From Leptothoe spongobia TAU-MAC 1115 (GTDB lineage Bacteria > Cyanobacteriota > Cyanobacteriia > Phormidesmidales > Phormidesmidaceae): 64,000 nucleotides of DNA. Position 1 is the stretch's first letter, and each line of letters opens with the position of its first letter. Below are positions 37,567 through 47,959 of the stretch, in pieces. The stretch lies in the NCBI RefSeq assembly GCF_018739885.1, contig NZ_JADOES010000012.1, forward strand, positions 53,400 through 117,399. The letters are read 5' to 3'. Under the pieces are notes generated by a model that saw only the letters and a list, made by a program, of their open reading frames with translations, was not told where the DNA came from and searched no databases. A program made the position numbers and the translations under genes.

Positions 37567-38109
37567 TTATCGCAGTTTCGACGATGCCATTATCCCACTT
37601 GTCCATCCACGATACTCATGAATGAGCCGACGCTGTAAACGTTGCTTAATTGTAATTAAAATACCATTAACAATAGCGTTACCAGTGGACTCTAATAGAT
37701 GCTTTGGTGTGAGTCTAAATGCCGAGGGTAGATCGATAGAAATGTCTAACTGAGCATTGCCTGAAACCCCGGAATTGTCATCGCGAGCAGCTAGCCAACC
37801 CTGAAGTTTGAATGAAAATCGGCGATTAAGCGCAGACTGATTTCGTAACTGACAAGAGTCTGAATAAATAATGACTTCGTTGCGGTCATTCGGATAGATT
37901 TGAACATCTGCAACAGGTTCTAAAGTAAGCATCAAGAACTTGATCGGTCGCATACTAAATTGGAAAGTATGAGGACCCAAAACTTTTATCTGGCTTGGAT
38001 CTGCAAGAGCATAAACCAATCTCTCGGTATCACTTAAATATTGATGAATGGGTATAGGAGCATCAGATATGGTAATTTCCACAGACTGTGACGCATGCAA
38101 ATGAACCAT
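37567..38109 (-). CDS. DUF1997 family protein
   Basis: 180-residue protein of the DUF1997 family found in cyanobacteria and plastid-bearing eukaryotes. Visible features are an opening beta-rich part (QSVEITISDAPIPIHQYLSD), a central FQFSMRPIKFLMLTLEPVAD strand pair, the WLAARDDNSGVSGNAQLDIS segment, and a C-terminal amphipathic helix (GNAIVNGILITIKQRLQRRL). It has a START/SRPBCC-like lipid-binding character, but no function is established. It is convergent with rnhB (46-base gap) and divergent from pheA. Confidence 0.82.
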   Translation of the reverse strand: MVHLHASQSVEITISDAPIPIHQYLSDTERLVYALADPSQIKVLGPHTFQFSMRPIKFLMLTLEPVADVQIYPNDRNEVIIYSDSCQLRNQSALNRRFSFKLQGWLAARDDNSGVSGNAQLDISIDLPSAFRLTPKHLLESTGNAIVNGILITIKQRLQRRLIHEYRGWTSGIMASSKLR

Positions 38110-38278
38110 TCAGCCAATTTCACCCCAGCACCATATCTAAAATACCCCATGGTTATAGCGACATTTAGACAGGTCTTTCTTGCCGCTATAACCTCAAATG
38201 ATGGGTTAGCCAAAAGCTATTAAGCTAACTCTAACACCTTTATTTCGGCGGTCACGGATGACCTCTATATATTTCTAG

Positions 38279-39124
38279 ATGACTTCTATTGCTCACTTAG
38301 GTCCCTTAGGTAGCTACTCCGAACTAGCCGCCACTAACTATGCCCATTGGCTAATGGCAAATCACGGTGCAGTATCTAACCTTAAGCCTTACAACACTAT
38401 TGCTAAAGCTATTCAAGCAGCTGCTACTGGAGAAACTGATGCGGCTGTTGTTCCCATCGAGAATTCCATCGGTGGTAGTGTACGTGACACTTTAGATATG
38501 CTGTGGGAACTAGATACACTAAAAATTCAAAATAATCTGGTGATACCCATTCATCATGCCCTCTTATCACACGCAACTTGTTTGCGTGACATTCAGACAG
38601 TTTACTCTCATCCTCAAGCGCTTACACAATGTCAAAAGTGGCTGGCTGCTAATCTACCGAATGCTGTTCAAATTGCTACCAGTTCTACGACTGAGGCCCT
38701 ACCTCGATTGTCTAACGATGCAACATCAGCAGCGATTTCTCCCATGTGGGCAGCCAAGCTTTATAACATCTCGGTTCTAGCAGACCCTATTAACGATAAC
38801 CCTGATAATGCCACCAGGTTTTGGGTATTAGGGCGCAATCAGACTAAACAGGGCAGCCATACTTCCCTGGCTTTTAGGCTGCCAGACAATGCTCCTGGAG
38901 CCCTTCTCAAGCCTTTACAGCTGTTTGCAACTCAAGGAATTAATATGAGTCGCATAGAATCACGCCCTACCAAACTTGCATTGGGGGATTATCGATTTTT
39001 TATTGATATTGAAGCAAGTTTGGATGACCCTAATACCCAAGCCGCACTTCAACTTCTCAGAAACTGTACCAAAACCCTAAAAATCTTTGGTAGCTACAAG
39101 CAAATTCAAGTCCAGGTTTTATAG
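38279..39124 (+). CDS. pheA: Prephenate dehydratase
   Basis: Converts prephenate to phenylpyruvate in phenylalanine synthesis. The catalytic domain (about 1-185) starts SIAHLGPLGSYSELAATNYA and has VVPIENSIGGSVRDTLDML, QTVYSHPQALTQCQKWL and the catalytic TRF in DNATRFWVLG. The C-terminal ACT domain (about 195-275) carries GALLKPLQLFATQGINMSRI followed by ESRP, the residues that bind phenylalanine for feedback inhibition. It is monofunctional: no chorismate mutase domain is fused. 281 residues. Confidence 0.95.
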   Translation: MTSIAHLGPLGSYSELAATNYAHWLMANHGAVSNLKPYNTIAKAIQAAATGETDAAVVPIENSIGGSVRDTLDMLWELDTLKIQNNLVIPIHHALLSHATCLRDIQTVYSHPQALTQCQKWLAANLPNAVQIATSSTTEALPRLSNDATSAAISPMWAAKLYNISVLADPINDNPDNATRFWVLGRNQTKQGSHTSLAFRLPDNAPGALLKPLQLFATQGINMSRIESRPTKLALGDYRFFIDIEASLDDPNTQAALQLLRNCTKTLKIFGSYKQIQVQVL

Positions 39125-39129
39125 CTGCA

Positions 39130-39153
39130 TCATAAAGGTTCATGTCTTTATGA
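39130..39153. terminator. Bidirectional hairpin between pheA and the Lon-N gene
   Basis: Perfect 8-bp stem TCATAAAG / CTTTATGA (39130-39137 and 39146-39153) in the 23-base gap between two convergent genes; its right arm overlaps the last codons of the minus-strand gene. It probably serves both transcripts, although T-runs are short. Confidence 0.5.
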
Positions 39154-39804
39154 AGGGCTATCCTCGGGGAGGATATCTTTAAGTGCTGTGCGGGCAGCTA
39201 AGTGATTACGAGTAGATGTTAGAATATCTGCCTCACGTTCCAACCGCTGGGCCGTATTTTGCATTTCTAAAAGCTGCTGCTGTTCACGGGCCACCCCATG
39301 TAATGTACTAGCAATCCAATATGAAAGTTCCAGAGGTAGCTCTGGGACACTCTCAGGAAACTCAATTTCCTGACTCGTTAATTTTGAAGAAAGATGAACA
39401 ACATCCCGTAATAACTGGTCTACTTGAGAGGCTAGAGGCGATAGATCCTTTTCGGCAGCTTCATCCTCAATCCATTCGACTAAACCTACTCTATAAGGTT
39501 TTTCGCGAACGTAGTCCAAAACTCGGAACCGCTGTTGTCCCATAGTTAGTATTTTAATACGATCGTCGGGTAGTCGCTGAAAATGAACGACTTCCGCACA
39601 ACATCCAACCTTTGAAATTTGACCACTATCAGGATCGATCATCAGAACACCAAAACGTCTATCCGACTGTAGGATCGTATTCATCATGATGCGATAGCGA
39701 AACTCAAATATGTGGAGTGGTAAATGCCTACCGGGAAAGAGAACTAACTCAGGTAATGGGAACAAAGGTAGTTCTCGGACAGCGACTGATGAAACAGAAT
39801 CCAT
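39148..39804 (-). CDS. LON peptidase substrate-binding domain protein
   Basis: 218-residue protein made of the Lon N-terminal (PUA-like) domain alone: VRELPLFPLPELVLFPGRHL, PLHIFEFRYRIMMNTILQSD, RRFGVLMIDPDSGQISKVG, CCAEVVHFQRLPDDRIKILT, GQQRFRVLDYVREKPYRVGL. A helical tail follows (LLEMQNTAQRLEREADILTS). There is no ATPase or peptidase domain, so it is not a Lon protease; such stand-alone proteins are common in cyanobacteria and plants, and the plastid ones may act as adaptors. No neighbour suggests a partner. Confidence 0.88.
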   Translation of the reverse strand: MDSVSSVAVRELPLFPLPELVLFPGRHLPLHIFEFRYRIMMNTILQSDRRFGVLMIDPDSGQISKVGCCAEVVHFQRLPDDRIKILTMGQQRFRVLDYVREKPYRVGLVEWIEDEAAEKDLSPLASQVDQLLRDVVHLSSKLTSQEIEFPESVPELPLELSYWIASTLHGVAREQQQLLEMQNTAQRLEREADILTSTRNHLAARTALKDILPEDSPS

Positions 39805-39939
39805 TAGGTTGGGTAGGAAATACTATGTAGCTATCACCCCGAAAGGACAGTAGCCGATGAGCGAGCCTGAAGGTGCAGCAAGATTATTCTAACCTATCCA
39901 TCAATTTCAAACATTATTGAGGCCAGATCCCAATAATAT

Positions 39940-39979
39940 AAAGGCCTGAGCTCCCCCAAACAAAGGCTACTCAGGCTTT
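39940..39979 (-). terminator. Terminator of the str operon
   Basis: AAAGGCCTGAG (39940-39950) pairs with CTCAGGCTTT (39970-39979), a 10-bp stem with one bulged base, about 150 bases after the rpsJ stop. On the minus strand it is followed by a U-rich stretch (ATATTATT). It separates the ribosomal operon from the Lon-N gene; the rest of 39805-40131 shows nothing clear. Confidence 0.6.
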
Positions 39980-40131
39980 GTATTTACTATGAACTTGACT
40001 AAACCGATAGTTCAGAAAGTCTTTCTAGGACTAGAGAACGATTATTTCAGCCTAGCTAGAACATTTAGAATTCGCCCATGTCTAGAACAAAAGCCTTATC
40101 TCAGGCAAAACTACAAGTACTCAATTAGATA

Positions 40132-40449
40132 TTAAAGTTTGACTTCAATATCTACACCAGCAGGTAGGTCTAGCTTCATCAATGCATCGATCGTTTTAGA
40201 AGTTGGCTGATAGATATCGATAATGCGGCGATGTGTACGAGTTTCAAAATGTTCTCGAGAATCTTTATTGACGTGGGGAGAACGTAGCACACAGTAAATT
40301 TTGCGTTTAGTTGGTAGGGGAATCGGTCCAATTGCAGTGGCGTTAGTCCGATTTGCCGTATCAACAATTTTTTCGCAAGAGGTGTCTAAAAGACGACGGT
40401 CAAATGCTTTCAATCGAATACGTATCTTTTGCTGCTGAATAGTAGCCAT
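40132..40449 (-). CDS. rpsJ: 30S ribosomal protein S10
   Basis: S10 of 105 residues, a component of the 30S head that also acts as transcription antitermination factor NusE. Recognised by [20 protein letters not shown], the [20 protein letters not shown] segment and the conserved [20 protein letters not shown] ending. It is the last gene of the str cluster, 117 bases after tuf, as in many cyanobacteria where rpsJ has moved from the S10 operon to the end of the str operon. Confidence 0.97.
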   Translation of the reverse strand: MATIQQQKIRIRLKAFDRRLLDTSCEKIVDTANRTNATAIGPIPLPTKRKIYCVLRSPHVNKDSREHFETRTHRRIIDIYQPTSKTIDALMKLDLPAGVDIEVKL

Positions 40450-40566
40450 TACGACTTAAGTATCCTTCAATTATCAAGGTTCATAGGTCTAAAGACCTGG
40501 ATAACGAAGAAGGCATTAATATCACACCTTCTTCGTATTAAGTTAAAACAGATTACTAAGTAAGAA

Positions 40567-41796
40567 TTACTCGGTAATCTTGGCAACGACGCCTGCACCT
40601 ACAGTACGGCCACCCTCACGAATAGCAAAGCGCATGCCTTCTTCAACTGCTACAGGGTTAATCAATTCCACATTCATTTTGATGCGGTCACCAGGCATAA
40701 TCATCTCAGCCGCACTACCATCGTCAGCGGTAAAGCTAGTGATAGATCCTGTTACGTCAGTAGTCCGTACATAGAACTGAGGCTTGTAGCCAGGGAAGAA
40801 AGGTGTATGGCGTCCACCTTCTTCCTTCGTCAGTACATATACTTCTGCTTCAAACTTATTATGAGGAGTAATACTCTTGGGCTTAGCAAGCACCATACCA
40901 CGAAGAATATCTTCTTTTTGAATACCACGTAGAAGTACACCTACGTTATCCCCGGCCAAACCCTCATCTAGGGTTTTCTGGAACATCTCAACACCAGTTA
41001 CAGTGCTCTCGACGGTATCACGGATACCAACAATTTCGATGGTTTCACCGACCGTTACCTTACCACGCTCAATCCGGCCAGTAGCAACAGTGCCACGACC
41101 AGTAATTGAGAAGACGTCCTCAACGGCCATCAAGAAAGGTTTGTCGACATCACGTTCAGGCGTGGGGATATAGGAATCAACCTCATCCATCAAAGCATGG
41201 ATTTTATCAACCCACTCATCTTCACCACGACCGATATCACCTTTTTCCGTTAATGCATTGACAGCTAATAGGGCAGAACCTGCAACGATGGGAATATCGT
41301 CACCGGGGAAATCATAGGAACTGAGGAGTTCACGAACCTCAAGCTCAACTAGCTCAAGCAATTCCTCGTCATCTACTTGGTCTTGCTTGTTCAAGAAAAC
41401 AACAATGTGAGGTACGCCCACCTGCTTGGCGAGCAGAATGTGCTCACGAGTCTGGGGCATAGGACCATCTGCTGCAGAGCAAACGAGGATGGCACCATCC
41501 ATCTGAGCTGCGCCAGTAATCATGTTCTTCACATAGTCTGCGTGTCCGGGGCAGTCTACATGGGCATAGTGACGGGTCTCAGTCTGGTACTCTACGTGAG
41601 CAGTGTTGATGGTGATACCCCGTGCCTTTTCCTCAGGAGCTGCATCAATATCCTCGTAGTTACGAGCTTTAGCACCACCAGCTGCTGCCAGAGCCATGGT
41701 GATAGCTGCTGTTAGAGTGGTCTTACCATGGTCAACGTGGCCAATGGTGCCGATGTTAACGTGGGGCTTACTTCTATCAAACTTTTCGCGTGCCAT
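40567..41796 (-). CDS. tuf: Elongation factor Tu
   Basis: GTPase that carries aminoacyl-tRNA to the ribosome. G1 is [16 protein letters not shown]2 includes [15 protein letters not shown]3 is [16 protein letters not shown]4 is [12 protein letters not shown] and G5 is SALLA. Domains II and III follow ([54 protein letters not shown]). The 409-residue length matches cyanobacterial and plastid EF-Tu, which have a ~10-residue insertion relative to E. coli. It starts 24 bases after fusA. Only one tuf is present in this window. Confidence 0.97.
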   Translation of the reverse strand: MAREKFDRSKPHVNIGTIGHVDHGKTTLTAAITMALAAAGGAKARNYEDIDAAPEEKARGITINTAHVEYQTETRHYAHVDCPGHADYVKNMITGAAQMDGAILVCSAADGPMPQTREHILLAKQVGVPHIVVFLNKQDQVDDEELLELVELEVRELLSSYDFPGDDIPIVAGSALLAVNALTEKGDIGRGEDEWVDKIHALMDEVDSYIPTPERDVDKPFLMAVEDVFSITGRGTVATGRIERGKVTVGETIEIVGIRDTVESTVTGVEMFQKTLDEGLAGDNVGVLLRGIQKEDILRGMVLAKPKSITPHNKFEAEVYVLTKEEGGRHTPFFPGYKPQFYVRTTDVTGSITSFTADDGSAAEMIMPGDRIKMNVELINPVAVEEGMRFAIREGGRTVGAGVVAKITE

Positions 41797-41820
41797 TTAT
41801 TTCCTCTGTCCCTAAATTAC

Positions 41821-43896
41821 TTATGCGTTCCCTTTGTTTCTAGCGATAATCGCTTCGGCCACATTGCGCGGAACATCCGCGTAGCGACTAAACTCCATAG
41901 AGAATATGCCTCGACCCTGGGTCTTTGAACGGATATCAGTGGCATAGCCAAACATTTCAGCCAGAGGTACGTTTGCACTTACCTTGGCAATTCCATCCTC
42001 AGACCCCATACCCTCAATCTGGCCTCGACGAGAGTTAAGGTCTCCCATAATGTCACCGAGAAACTCCTCAGGAGCTTCAACCTCGATTTTCATCATAGGC
42101 TCCAGTAAGACTGGAGAGGCCTTTGTGACTGCGTCTTGAATAGCTATTGATCCAGCGATCTTAAAAGCCATTTCAGACGAGTCCACATCGTGGTAAGAAC
42201 CATCCACCATTGTGACTTTAATGTCGATCACGGGGTACCCAGCTAGGATACCAGATTCGCACTTTTCTTTCATGCCAGCTTCAGCGGGGCCAATATATTC
42301 TTTGGGCACCGTGCCGCCAACAATCTTAGATACGAATTCAAATCCGGAGCCTTCCTCCCCTGGTTCAACTTCAATCACAACATGGCCGAACTGGCCCTTG
42401 CCCCCACTTTGGCGCACAAATTTACCTTCAGCGGTAATTGCCTGGCGAATGGTTTCGCGATAGGCGACCTGGGGTGCGCCAATGTTTGCTTCTACCTTGA
42501 ATTCTCGCTTCATGCGATCCACGAGAATGTCTAGATGAAGCTCCCCCATTCCTGCAATCACGGTCTGGTTTGTTTCAGGATTTGTGGACACCCTAAATGT
42601 GGGATCTTCCTCAGACAATGATTGCAAAGCTTTGGCCAGTTTTTCCATATCCTGCTTGGTTTTGGGTTCCACAGCAACGGATATGACGGGTTCTGGTACG
42701 AATAAGGACTCTAACACAATCGGACTGTCTGTTGTACAGATTGTGTCACCCGTTGTTGTGTGTTTAAGTCCTAATACGGCTCCTAAATCTCCCGAACGTA
42801 GTTCATCAACCTCAATGCGGTCATCCGCCTTGAGGACGATTAAACGAGAAATTCGCTCCTTCCTATCTTTGGTAGCGTTGTAAACATAGCTGCCTTTGGC
42901 CAATACACCTGAATACATGCGAATGAAGGTGAGTCGCCCATAGGGATCTGACATAATCTTGAACGCCAAAGCCGCCAGCGGTCCGTCGTCTTCAGGAGGT
43001 CGTTCACCAGTATCTCCATTCGGTAATGAACCTTGGATGGCTGGTATATCTAGGGGGGATGGCAGATGGTCAACTACTGCATCTAATAAAAGCTGAACAC
43101 CTTTATTCTTAAATGCTGAACCACATAGCATAGGTACTAAGCTACCGCTAGTCACACCTTTGCGTACTGCATGCATGATTTCTTGGTTGCTGGGCTCCTC
43201 ACCTTCGAGATACTTCTCCATCAGAGCATCATCGGTTTCAGCTACAGCTTCAATCAAAAGAGCCCTATATTCTTCGGCTTGTGCTTGAAGTTCTTTCGGA
43301 ATATCGACTTCCTCGATATCTGTACCCAAGTCATTGGTATAGATGTGAGCTTGCATCTTTACCAAATCTATTACCCCCTGGAACTGATCTTCAGTCCCAA
43401 TGGGTATCTGGATAGGAACAGCATGAGCTTTGAGTCGCTCACGTACCTGCTCATAAACCCGGAAGAAATTAGCTCCGGTCCGATCCATCTTATTGACAAA
43501 GGCAATGCGTGGAACGTTATAGCGATCAGCCTGCCGCCATACCGTTTCTGACTGTGGCTGTACACCACCCACTGAATCAAAAACAACGATCACACCATCT
43601 AGAACACGCATTGAGCGTTCTACTTCAATAGTGAAGTCAACGTGTCCAGGGGTGTCGATGATATTGATCTGATGATCGCGCCAGCTAGTACTGATGGCAG
43701 CAGCAGTGATAGTGATACCACGCTCCTGCTCCTGTTCCATCCAATCAGTAACGGCATTGCCATCGTGCACCTCTCCAATCTTGTGAACAACACCAGAGTA
43801 GAAGAGGATCCGTTCGGTTGTTGTGGTTTTACCTGCATCAACGTGAGCAGCAATCCCAATATTTCTAACTTTATCTAATGGAGAGGTACGTGCCAT
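41821..43896 (-). CDS. fusA: Elongation factor G
   Basis: Translocation GTPase of about 691 residues. G1 is [19 protein letters not shown]2/G3 include [12 protein letters not shown] and [16 protein letters not shown], and G4 is [12 protein letters not shown]. Domains II-V follow, with [20 protein letters not shown] in domain III and [12 protein letters not shown] in domain V. The frame extends five codons further to 43911, but ATG 43896 ([14 protein letters not shown]) gives the usual family start. It lies between rpsG and tuf in the str operon. The sequence is canonical, with no sign of the mitochondrial-like paralogue. Confidence 0.96.
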   Translation of the reverse strand: MARTSPLDKVRNIGIAAHVDAGKTTTTERILFYSGVVHKIGEVHDGNAVTDWMEQEQERGITITAAAISTSWRDHQINIIDTPGHVDFTIEVERSMRVLDGVIVVFDSVGGVQPQSETVWRQADRYNVPRIAFVNKMDRTGANFFRVYEQVRERLKAHAVPIQIPIGTEDQFQGVIDLVKMQAHIYTNDLGTDIEEVDIPKELQAQAEEYRALLIEAVAETDDALMEKYLEGEEPSNQEIMHAVRKGVTSGSLVPMLCGSAFKNKGVQLLLDAVVDHLPSPLDIPAIQGSLPNGDTGERPPEDDGPLAALAFKIMSDPYGRLTFIRMYSGVLAKGSYVYNATKDRKERISRLIVLKADDRIEVDELRSGDLGAVLGLKHTTTGDTICTTDSPIVLESLFVPEPVISVAVEPKTKQDMEKLAKALQSLSEEDPTFRVSTNPETNQTVIAGMGELHLDILVDRMKREFKVEANIGAPQVAYRETIRQAITAEGKFVRQSGGKGQFGHVVIEVEPGEEGSGFEFVSKIVGGTVPKEYIGPAEAGMKEKCESGILAGYPVIDIKVTMVDGSYHDVDSSEMAFKIAGSIAIQDAVTKASPVLLEPMMKIEVEAPEEFLGDIMGDLNSRRGQIEGMGSEDGIAKVSANVPLAEMFGYATDIRSKTQGRGIFSMEFSRYADVPRNVAEAIIARNKGNA

Positions 43897-43974
43897 GACT
43901 GCAACTTCCAAACGACATATTTGACAGTCGTATCTCTATACAAGGGTCAATGAGGCTAAATGGTTCCCAAACAT

Positions 43975-44445
43975 TTAGTATCGATAATGAGCGAAAGCTT
44001 TATTAGCCTCTGCCATACGATGGGTCTCTTCGCGCTTGCGAACAGCTCCACCAGTTTCATTAGCTGCATCCATCAGCTCATTGGCAAGCTTGATGGCCAT
44101 GCTTTTACCAGCTCGCTGACGAGCAAATTGAGAAATCCATCGTAGGGAAAGAGCGGTTCCCCGATCAGCTCGCACTTCCATCGGAACTTGGTAAGTGGCT
44201 CCACCAACACGACGTGCTTTGACTTCAACTAAAGGTGTAGTGTTGCGGACGGCTTGTTCAAACACCTCTAAAGGTTCATTGCCAGTGCGTTCTTCAATGA
44301 GTTTGAAGGCTCCGTAAACGATTCGCAGGGATAAGGATTTTTTCCCGCTAACCATGATGCGTCGAACCATCATGCTAACTAATCGGCTGCTATATACGGA
44401 ATCAGGTGGAACAACGCGTTTCTGAGCGCTCGAACGACGAGACAT
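43975..44445 (-). CDS. rpsG: 30S ribosomal protein S7
   Basis: S7, a primary 16S rRNA-binding protein of the 30S head, 156 residues. Characteristic segments are [40 protein letters not shown], the tRNA-contacting [18 protein letters not shown], and the C-terminal [18 protein letters not shown]. Second gene of the str operon, after rpsL and ahead of fusA. In other bacteria S7 is the translational repressor of this operon. Confidence 0.97.
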   Translation of the reverse strand: MSRRSSAQKRVVPPDSVYSSRLVSMMVRRIMVSGKKSLSLRIVYGAFKLIEERTGNEPLEVFEQAVRNTTPLVEVKARRVGGATYQVPMEVRADRGTALSLRWISQFARQRAGKSMAIKLANELMDAANETGGAVRKREETHRMAEANKAFAHYRY

Positions 44446-44619
44446 AGTAATCCTTTGGTAACGAATTAGTAAGTTGAGTGCTAAGTAGCGACTTTTTTAG
44501 TCGACTACAGCTGGTCTAGCTAGAGAGTTTTGTGGCGTATACACTAGCAGACGCACTGCAACTACACGAAAGTAAAGACCACACCTGCCTAACCCTCGTA
44601 GTGCGCTGCCGCAGAACCG

Positions 44620-44994
44620 TTACTCCTTAGGGCGCTTAGCTCCATACTTGGAACGACCTTGACGACGATCTTTCACCCCAGCGGTGTCAAGGGTGCCACG
44701 AATAATGTGGTATCTGACACCAGGAAGATCCTTGACACGACCGCCTCGAATCATGACAACGGAGTGCTCTTGTAAGTTATGGCCAATACCTGGAATGTAG
44801 GCGGTTACCTCAAATCCAGACGTAAGTCTAACCCTGGCTACCTTACGCAATGCCGAATTAGGTTTCTTAGGCGTTGTAGTGTAGACACGAGTACATACTC
44901 CTCGACGCTGAGGGCAACTCTTCAGCGCTGGGGACTTTGTCTTTTTTTGAGCGTTACTCCGCTCACTCCGAATGAGCTGTTGAATAGTTGGCAT
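44620..44994 (-). CDS. rpsL: 30S ribosomal protein S12
   Basis: S12 of 124 residues, part of the decoding centre. The signature loops are [18 protein letters not shown] and the [20 protein letters not shown] region, with the conserved [20 protein letters not shown] near the end. The lysines whose mutation gives streptomycin resistance are wild type here (TPKKPNSA and RVKDLPG contexts). It heads the str operon and is preceded by a good sigma-70 type promoter at 45071-45042. Confidence 0.97.
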   Translation of the reverse strand: MPTIQQLIRSERSNAQKKTKSPALKSCPQRRGVCTRVYTTTPKKPNSALRKVARVRLTSGFEVTAYIPGIGHNLQEHSVVMIRGGRVKDLPGVRYHIIRGTLDTAGVKDRRQGRSKYGAKRPKE

Positions 44995-45041
44995 ATTGAG
45001 AAAGGCTAATGCCTATTGCTTCGAAGTTTTCACAAGACCCC

Positions 45042-45071
45042 ATCCTATCGATTCTGAGGCTTTATTGTCAA
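45042..45071 (-). promoter_or_regulatory. Promoter of the str operon
   Basis: On the minus strand, a perfect TTGACA (45071-45066) is followed after 18 bases by TAGGAT (45047-45042). Transcription would begin near 45035, about 40 bases upstream of rpsL. This is one of the best housekeeping promoters visible in the window, as expected for a ribosomal operon. Confidence 0.75.
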
Positions 45072-45228
45072 TGATTTTTTTTGCACCTCACTAGAGCGAT
45101 GCTTGCAGAGGATGTAATGTATGTAATTAAGAACTAGCCTAGGCAGATGTAATACTACCTAGGCTAAGCAATCTCAATGAAGTCATTTTCTTAGGATGAC
45201 TGGCCGTATTTTCGTGTTTAGATGGAGG

Positions 45229-45657
45229 CTACTTTTTTTCTGTGCGAGCGTAGTCATCTTGGAAGCGAATAATATCGTCTTCACCTAAGTATTCGCCGTT
45301 TTGTACTTCAATGAGTACTAGGGGGATGACGCCTGAATTTTCTAGGCGATGAGCAGTGCAAGCCGGTACGTAGGTGGACTGATTAGTGCAGAGGAGAGTT
45401 TCCTTGTCTCCACAAATAACTTTGGCTGTACCAGATACTACGATCCAGTGCTCGCTGCGATGGTGGTGCATTTGTAGGCTGAGGCGATGACCGGGTTTAA
45501 CCTCAATACGTTTAATTTTGTAGCCTTTGCCTTCTTCGAGGACAGTGAAAGAGCCCCAGGGGCGTGTGTCATTCATGGGAGAGGTGGTTTTGATGGCGGT
45601 TAAGCTCTCTTTGTTTTCCTGCGTAGAAGACTTAGGACGATCTTGAGTTTGGACCAT
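45229..45657 (-). CDS. Cupin protein, mannose-6-phosphate isomerase type II-like
   Basis: 142 residues forming one cupin barrel. RPWGSFTVLEEGKGYKIKRI and EVKPGHRLSLQMHHHRSEHW followed by IVVSGTAKV closely follow the C-terminal phosphomannose isomerase domain of bifunctional ManC-type enzymes, with the metal-binding His residues present (MHHHRSEHW). Stand-alone versions interconvert mannose-6-phosphate and fructose-6-phosphate, or are inactive relatives, and supply GDP-mannose for polysaccharides. The first ~30 residues are polar and probably disordered. No guanylyltransferase gene is adjacent. Confidence 0.85.
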   Translation of the reverse strand: MVQTQDRPKSSTQENKESLTAIKTTSPMNDTRPWGSFTVLEEGKGYKIKRIEVKPGHRLSLQMHHHRSEHWIVVSGTAKVICGDKETLLCTNQSTYVPACTAHRLENSGVIPLVLIEVQNGEYLGEDDIIRFQDDYARTEKK

Positions 45658-46063
45658 GATAATAGTTCCTGTTTGGATGAGTACAGATGTCGATAGCGGC
45701 TACGATTGAGTCACAAATGACTCTGTAGCATTGCCAAAGCCAAGGAGCACTTAATTCTGTGGAAGCTGAGCAGTAGGTTAATGTCAACGCTGGTGATAGT
45801 CAGCGCAAATTTTGAATAACGGTTTAATTGCCGTAATAAAAGGAGCTACAAGGGATTTAGTTAGTTGCTTATCTAGAGCCATCAAGCTCAACAACGAGCC
45901 ATGCGCTCCAGTGAAGCAAGTTAGGTAATGCTATTTAATTCAGGTCCAATCATAACAGTGGAAATTGGATAAACGTCAGGAGTAGGGCTACCGAAACGGT
46001 TAAATAAACGGAGTCTTCAATTTAGGGGTATTACCTTAAAGGTTGCTTCAATCACGGATAATT
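45658..46063. other. Gene-free spacer upstream of the cupin gene
   Basis: About 400 bases between two minus-strand genes, expected to hold the cupin promoter and the 3' end of the glycosidase transcript. I see no strong inverted repeat, RNA or protein frame. Confidence 0.55.
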
Positions 46064-47905
46064 TTACGGACGATCTAAGGTCGGAGGAGTTAAGAAAATT
46101 CCCAGCGCATTATTGATGCGAGCAGCTGTGTGTGGATGACGGTTGATGAGTTGACCCCCCAGATAAAGGCTAGATGAGCTGCCCCCATCTAGGTTAAGGG
46201 CTTCTGTACAGTCGAGTCCTTCCATGATTTTGGCGGTTTCTACTAATGTGGGGCCTCGTCCACCAATCCGATCTTGAATGGTGATGAGTTTGATTTGACC
46301 GTTGGAGGTGACCCCCAAAATACTTCGAGGGGCTTTACCTTCGATAAAGTTCCTACTGAACCCCTCAAGCTGGCCGTCTAGAACAATCTTGCCTTGGGTG
46401 ATTAACAAGGGACCGGCACCAATGGTATGGGGAAATTGTTCAAAACTAGAGGGTTGAGACTGTTGGGTGAGGGTAGCATTTGTGCCTGGCAAAAAGGCAG
46501 GGGCAGCAGATTTAAAGGCCCTGAGAACTAATAGATATCCCCCTGGTGGAATGGGAATAGTCTCCTGGCCAGCTGTATTCAGGTTGTACCGTTGGATGAC
46601 CTGCTTATTTTGAACAGCAATGACAATTTCATTGTCAATTAAGGTGGTGTATTGGCTGCCCCAGGCTTCTGTATAGCGAGCGATGCCAGCTTTGACGTAG
46701 CCACTATTTAGAGTATCTATAGGATAGGTTTGGTCATTGGCGGTGACAGTGGTGTTAAGGCTCAACCGGTCCATGACGATGTTGCCTTGGTTATCCCAGC
46801 CGACAGCGCCACGACTTAGAATGGGGCCGGAAATCCATCGGTTGTTATAACGTAGAGCCCCCAACGGCAACTGATTGTTGCGATTGAAAAAGCCCCCGTT
46901 GAGTAAAGCTGTGGTTTGCCACTGTTCTGCGATGTCTGCAGGTGGTTTAATGCCGGGGGCCTGGTTGGGGAATGCCCATAGGGGGAGTAGGGTAACGTTG
47001 TCAGAATCTTTGATGTCCAGACTTAGGCTATAAACGGGAAAGCGTTGGTTGTTGAGTGCAAAGTAACGCTGTTGGAACTGGATGCCGTCAGCCCAGAGGA
47101 TTTCTTTTGGTTTGAGGGCATCGGGACGAATATCAATGACTAGACGATAGGGCTCAGCGATGCTCCATATGTGGGGATGGAGATGGTCTGCGACTGTGAT
47201 TGTCAGGGTAGTGCGCTGATTACTAGAGGTGATATTGATTTTTTTTAGGCTATTGGTGGGTGTCAGTTTAAAGTTAGAAATCGCATCTTTACCTATGCCA
47301 GCATCAACTGTAACTGTAATGCTATTGCCTGCTGGACTGACTTGCCATGCAGCGGCCTGACTGAGATCCAATACCAGCCGATTCCCCCAAGTTTGGCGAC
47401 CCTGACGGATCGCATTAATTTGACTGGCTGGCAGTTGCAAATCCAGTACTGAGCCTTGGGGATTGACCTGCCAGCCATGCTGACGGATCAGGGGGGCAAT
47501 GTCTAGATAGCGATTGTTTTGGTAGTGCCATGCCGATAAAGTCAACATGCCTGGATTTTGGGGCATAAACCAGGCGACAGGTTGCTTTGTTGGATTACGG
47601 GTGCTGCCAAGATCGATACCCAATTGACTTGCGATCGCACCATCCGTAATCCCAATTAAATCCCGACGCTGCTGCCATGTCCCGTTTACCAACCGTCCAT
47701 TGACTCTCAACTGTCGACCACTGGCAGTAGGCTCTGCTGCTTGTACGACTGCCAGTTGGCCAATAGATGATGTGATTACATTGGTAAGTGCCGGCTCCGG
47801 ATTAAGCTGTGTCCCCCCAAGCACAAAACCACAGACACACAGCATCAAGACAAGATATTTCAGGGATGATCTCAGATAAAGCGATCGAAGACCTGGCATT
47901 GACAT
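46064..47905 (-). CDS. Secreted phosphodiester glycosidase family protein (NAGPA/DUF2233) with AMIN-like region
   Basis: Large exported protein of about 613 residues. A signal peptide (SSLKYLVLMLCVCGFVLGG) is followed by beta-rich regions resembling AMIN domains (NRLVLDLSQAAAW; YRLVIDIRPDALKP), which usually bind peptidoglycan. The C-terminal ~300 residues form the phosphodiester glycosidase domain: LLNGGFFNRNNQLPLGAL, TIGAGPLLITQGKIVLDGQL, APRSILGVTSNGQIKLITIQ and the signature EALNLDGGSSSSLYLGGQL. In animals this fold uncovers mannose-6-phosphate tags; bacterial versions may trim sugar phosphodiesters in the wall. ATG 47905 is chosen; the frame begins at a TTG at 47959. Confidence 0.85.
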   Translation of the reverse strand: MSMPGLRSLYLRSSLKYLVLMLCVCGFVLGGTQLNPEPALTNVITSSIGQLAVVQAAEPTASGRQLRVNGRLVNGTWQQRRDLIGITDGAIASQLGIDLGSTRNPTKQPVAWFMPQNPGMLTLSAWHYQNNRYLDIAPLIRQHGWQVNPQGSVLDLQLPASQINAIRQGRQTWGNRLVLDLSQAAAWQVSPAGNSITVTVDAGIGKDAISNFKLTPTNSLKKINITSSNQRTTLTITVADHLHPHIWSIAEPYRLVIDIRPDALKPKEILWADGIQFQQRYFALNNQRFPVYSLSLDIKDSDNVTLLPLWAFPNQAPGIKPPADIAEQWQTTALLNGGFFNRNNQLPLGALRYNNRWISGPILSRGAVGWDNQGNIVMDRLSLNTTVTANDQTYPIDTLNSGYVKAGIARYTEAWGSQYTTLIDNEIVIAVQNKQVIQRYNLNTAGQETIPIPPGGYLLVLRAFKSAAPAFLPGTNATLTQQSQPSSFEQFPHTIGAGPLLITQGKIVLDGQLEGFSRNFIEGKAPRSILGVTSNGQIKLITIQDRIGGRGPTLVETAKIMEGLDCTEALNLDGGSSSSLYLGGQLINRHPHTAARINNALGIFLTPPTLDRP

Positions 47906-47959
47906 AGGCAATGAGGCGAATGAATTAAAGTGAATCAGCAATAGACTTCCAGATACCAA

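Noticed and set aside
41377..43551. Long antisense frames inside tuf and fusA
   Set aside because: They are opposite to highly conserved, strongly expressed genes and reflect codon bias of the real frames.
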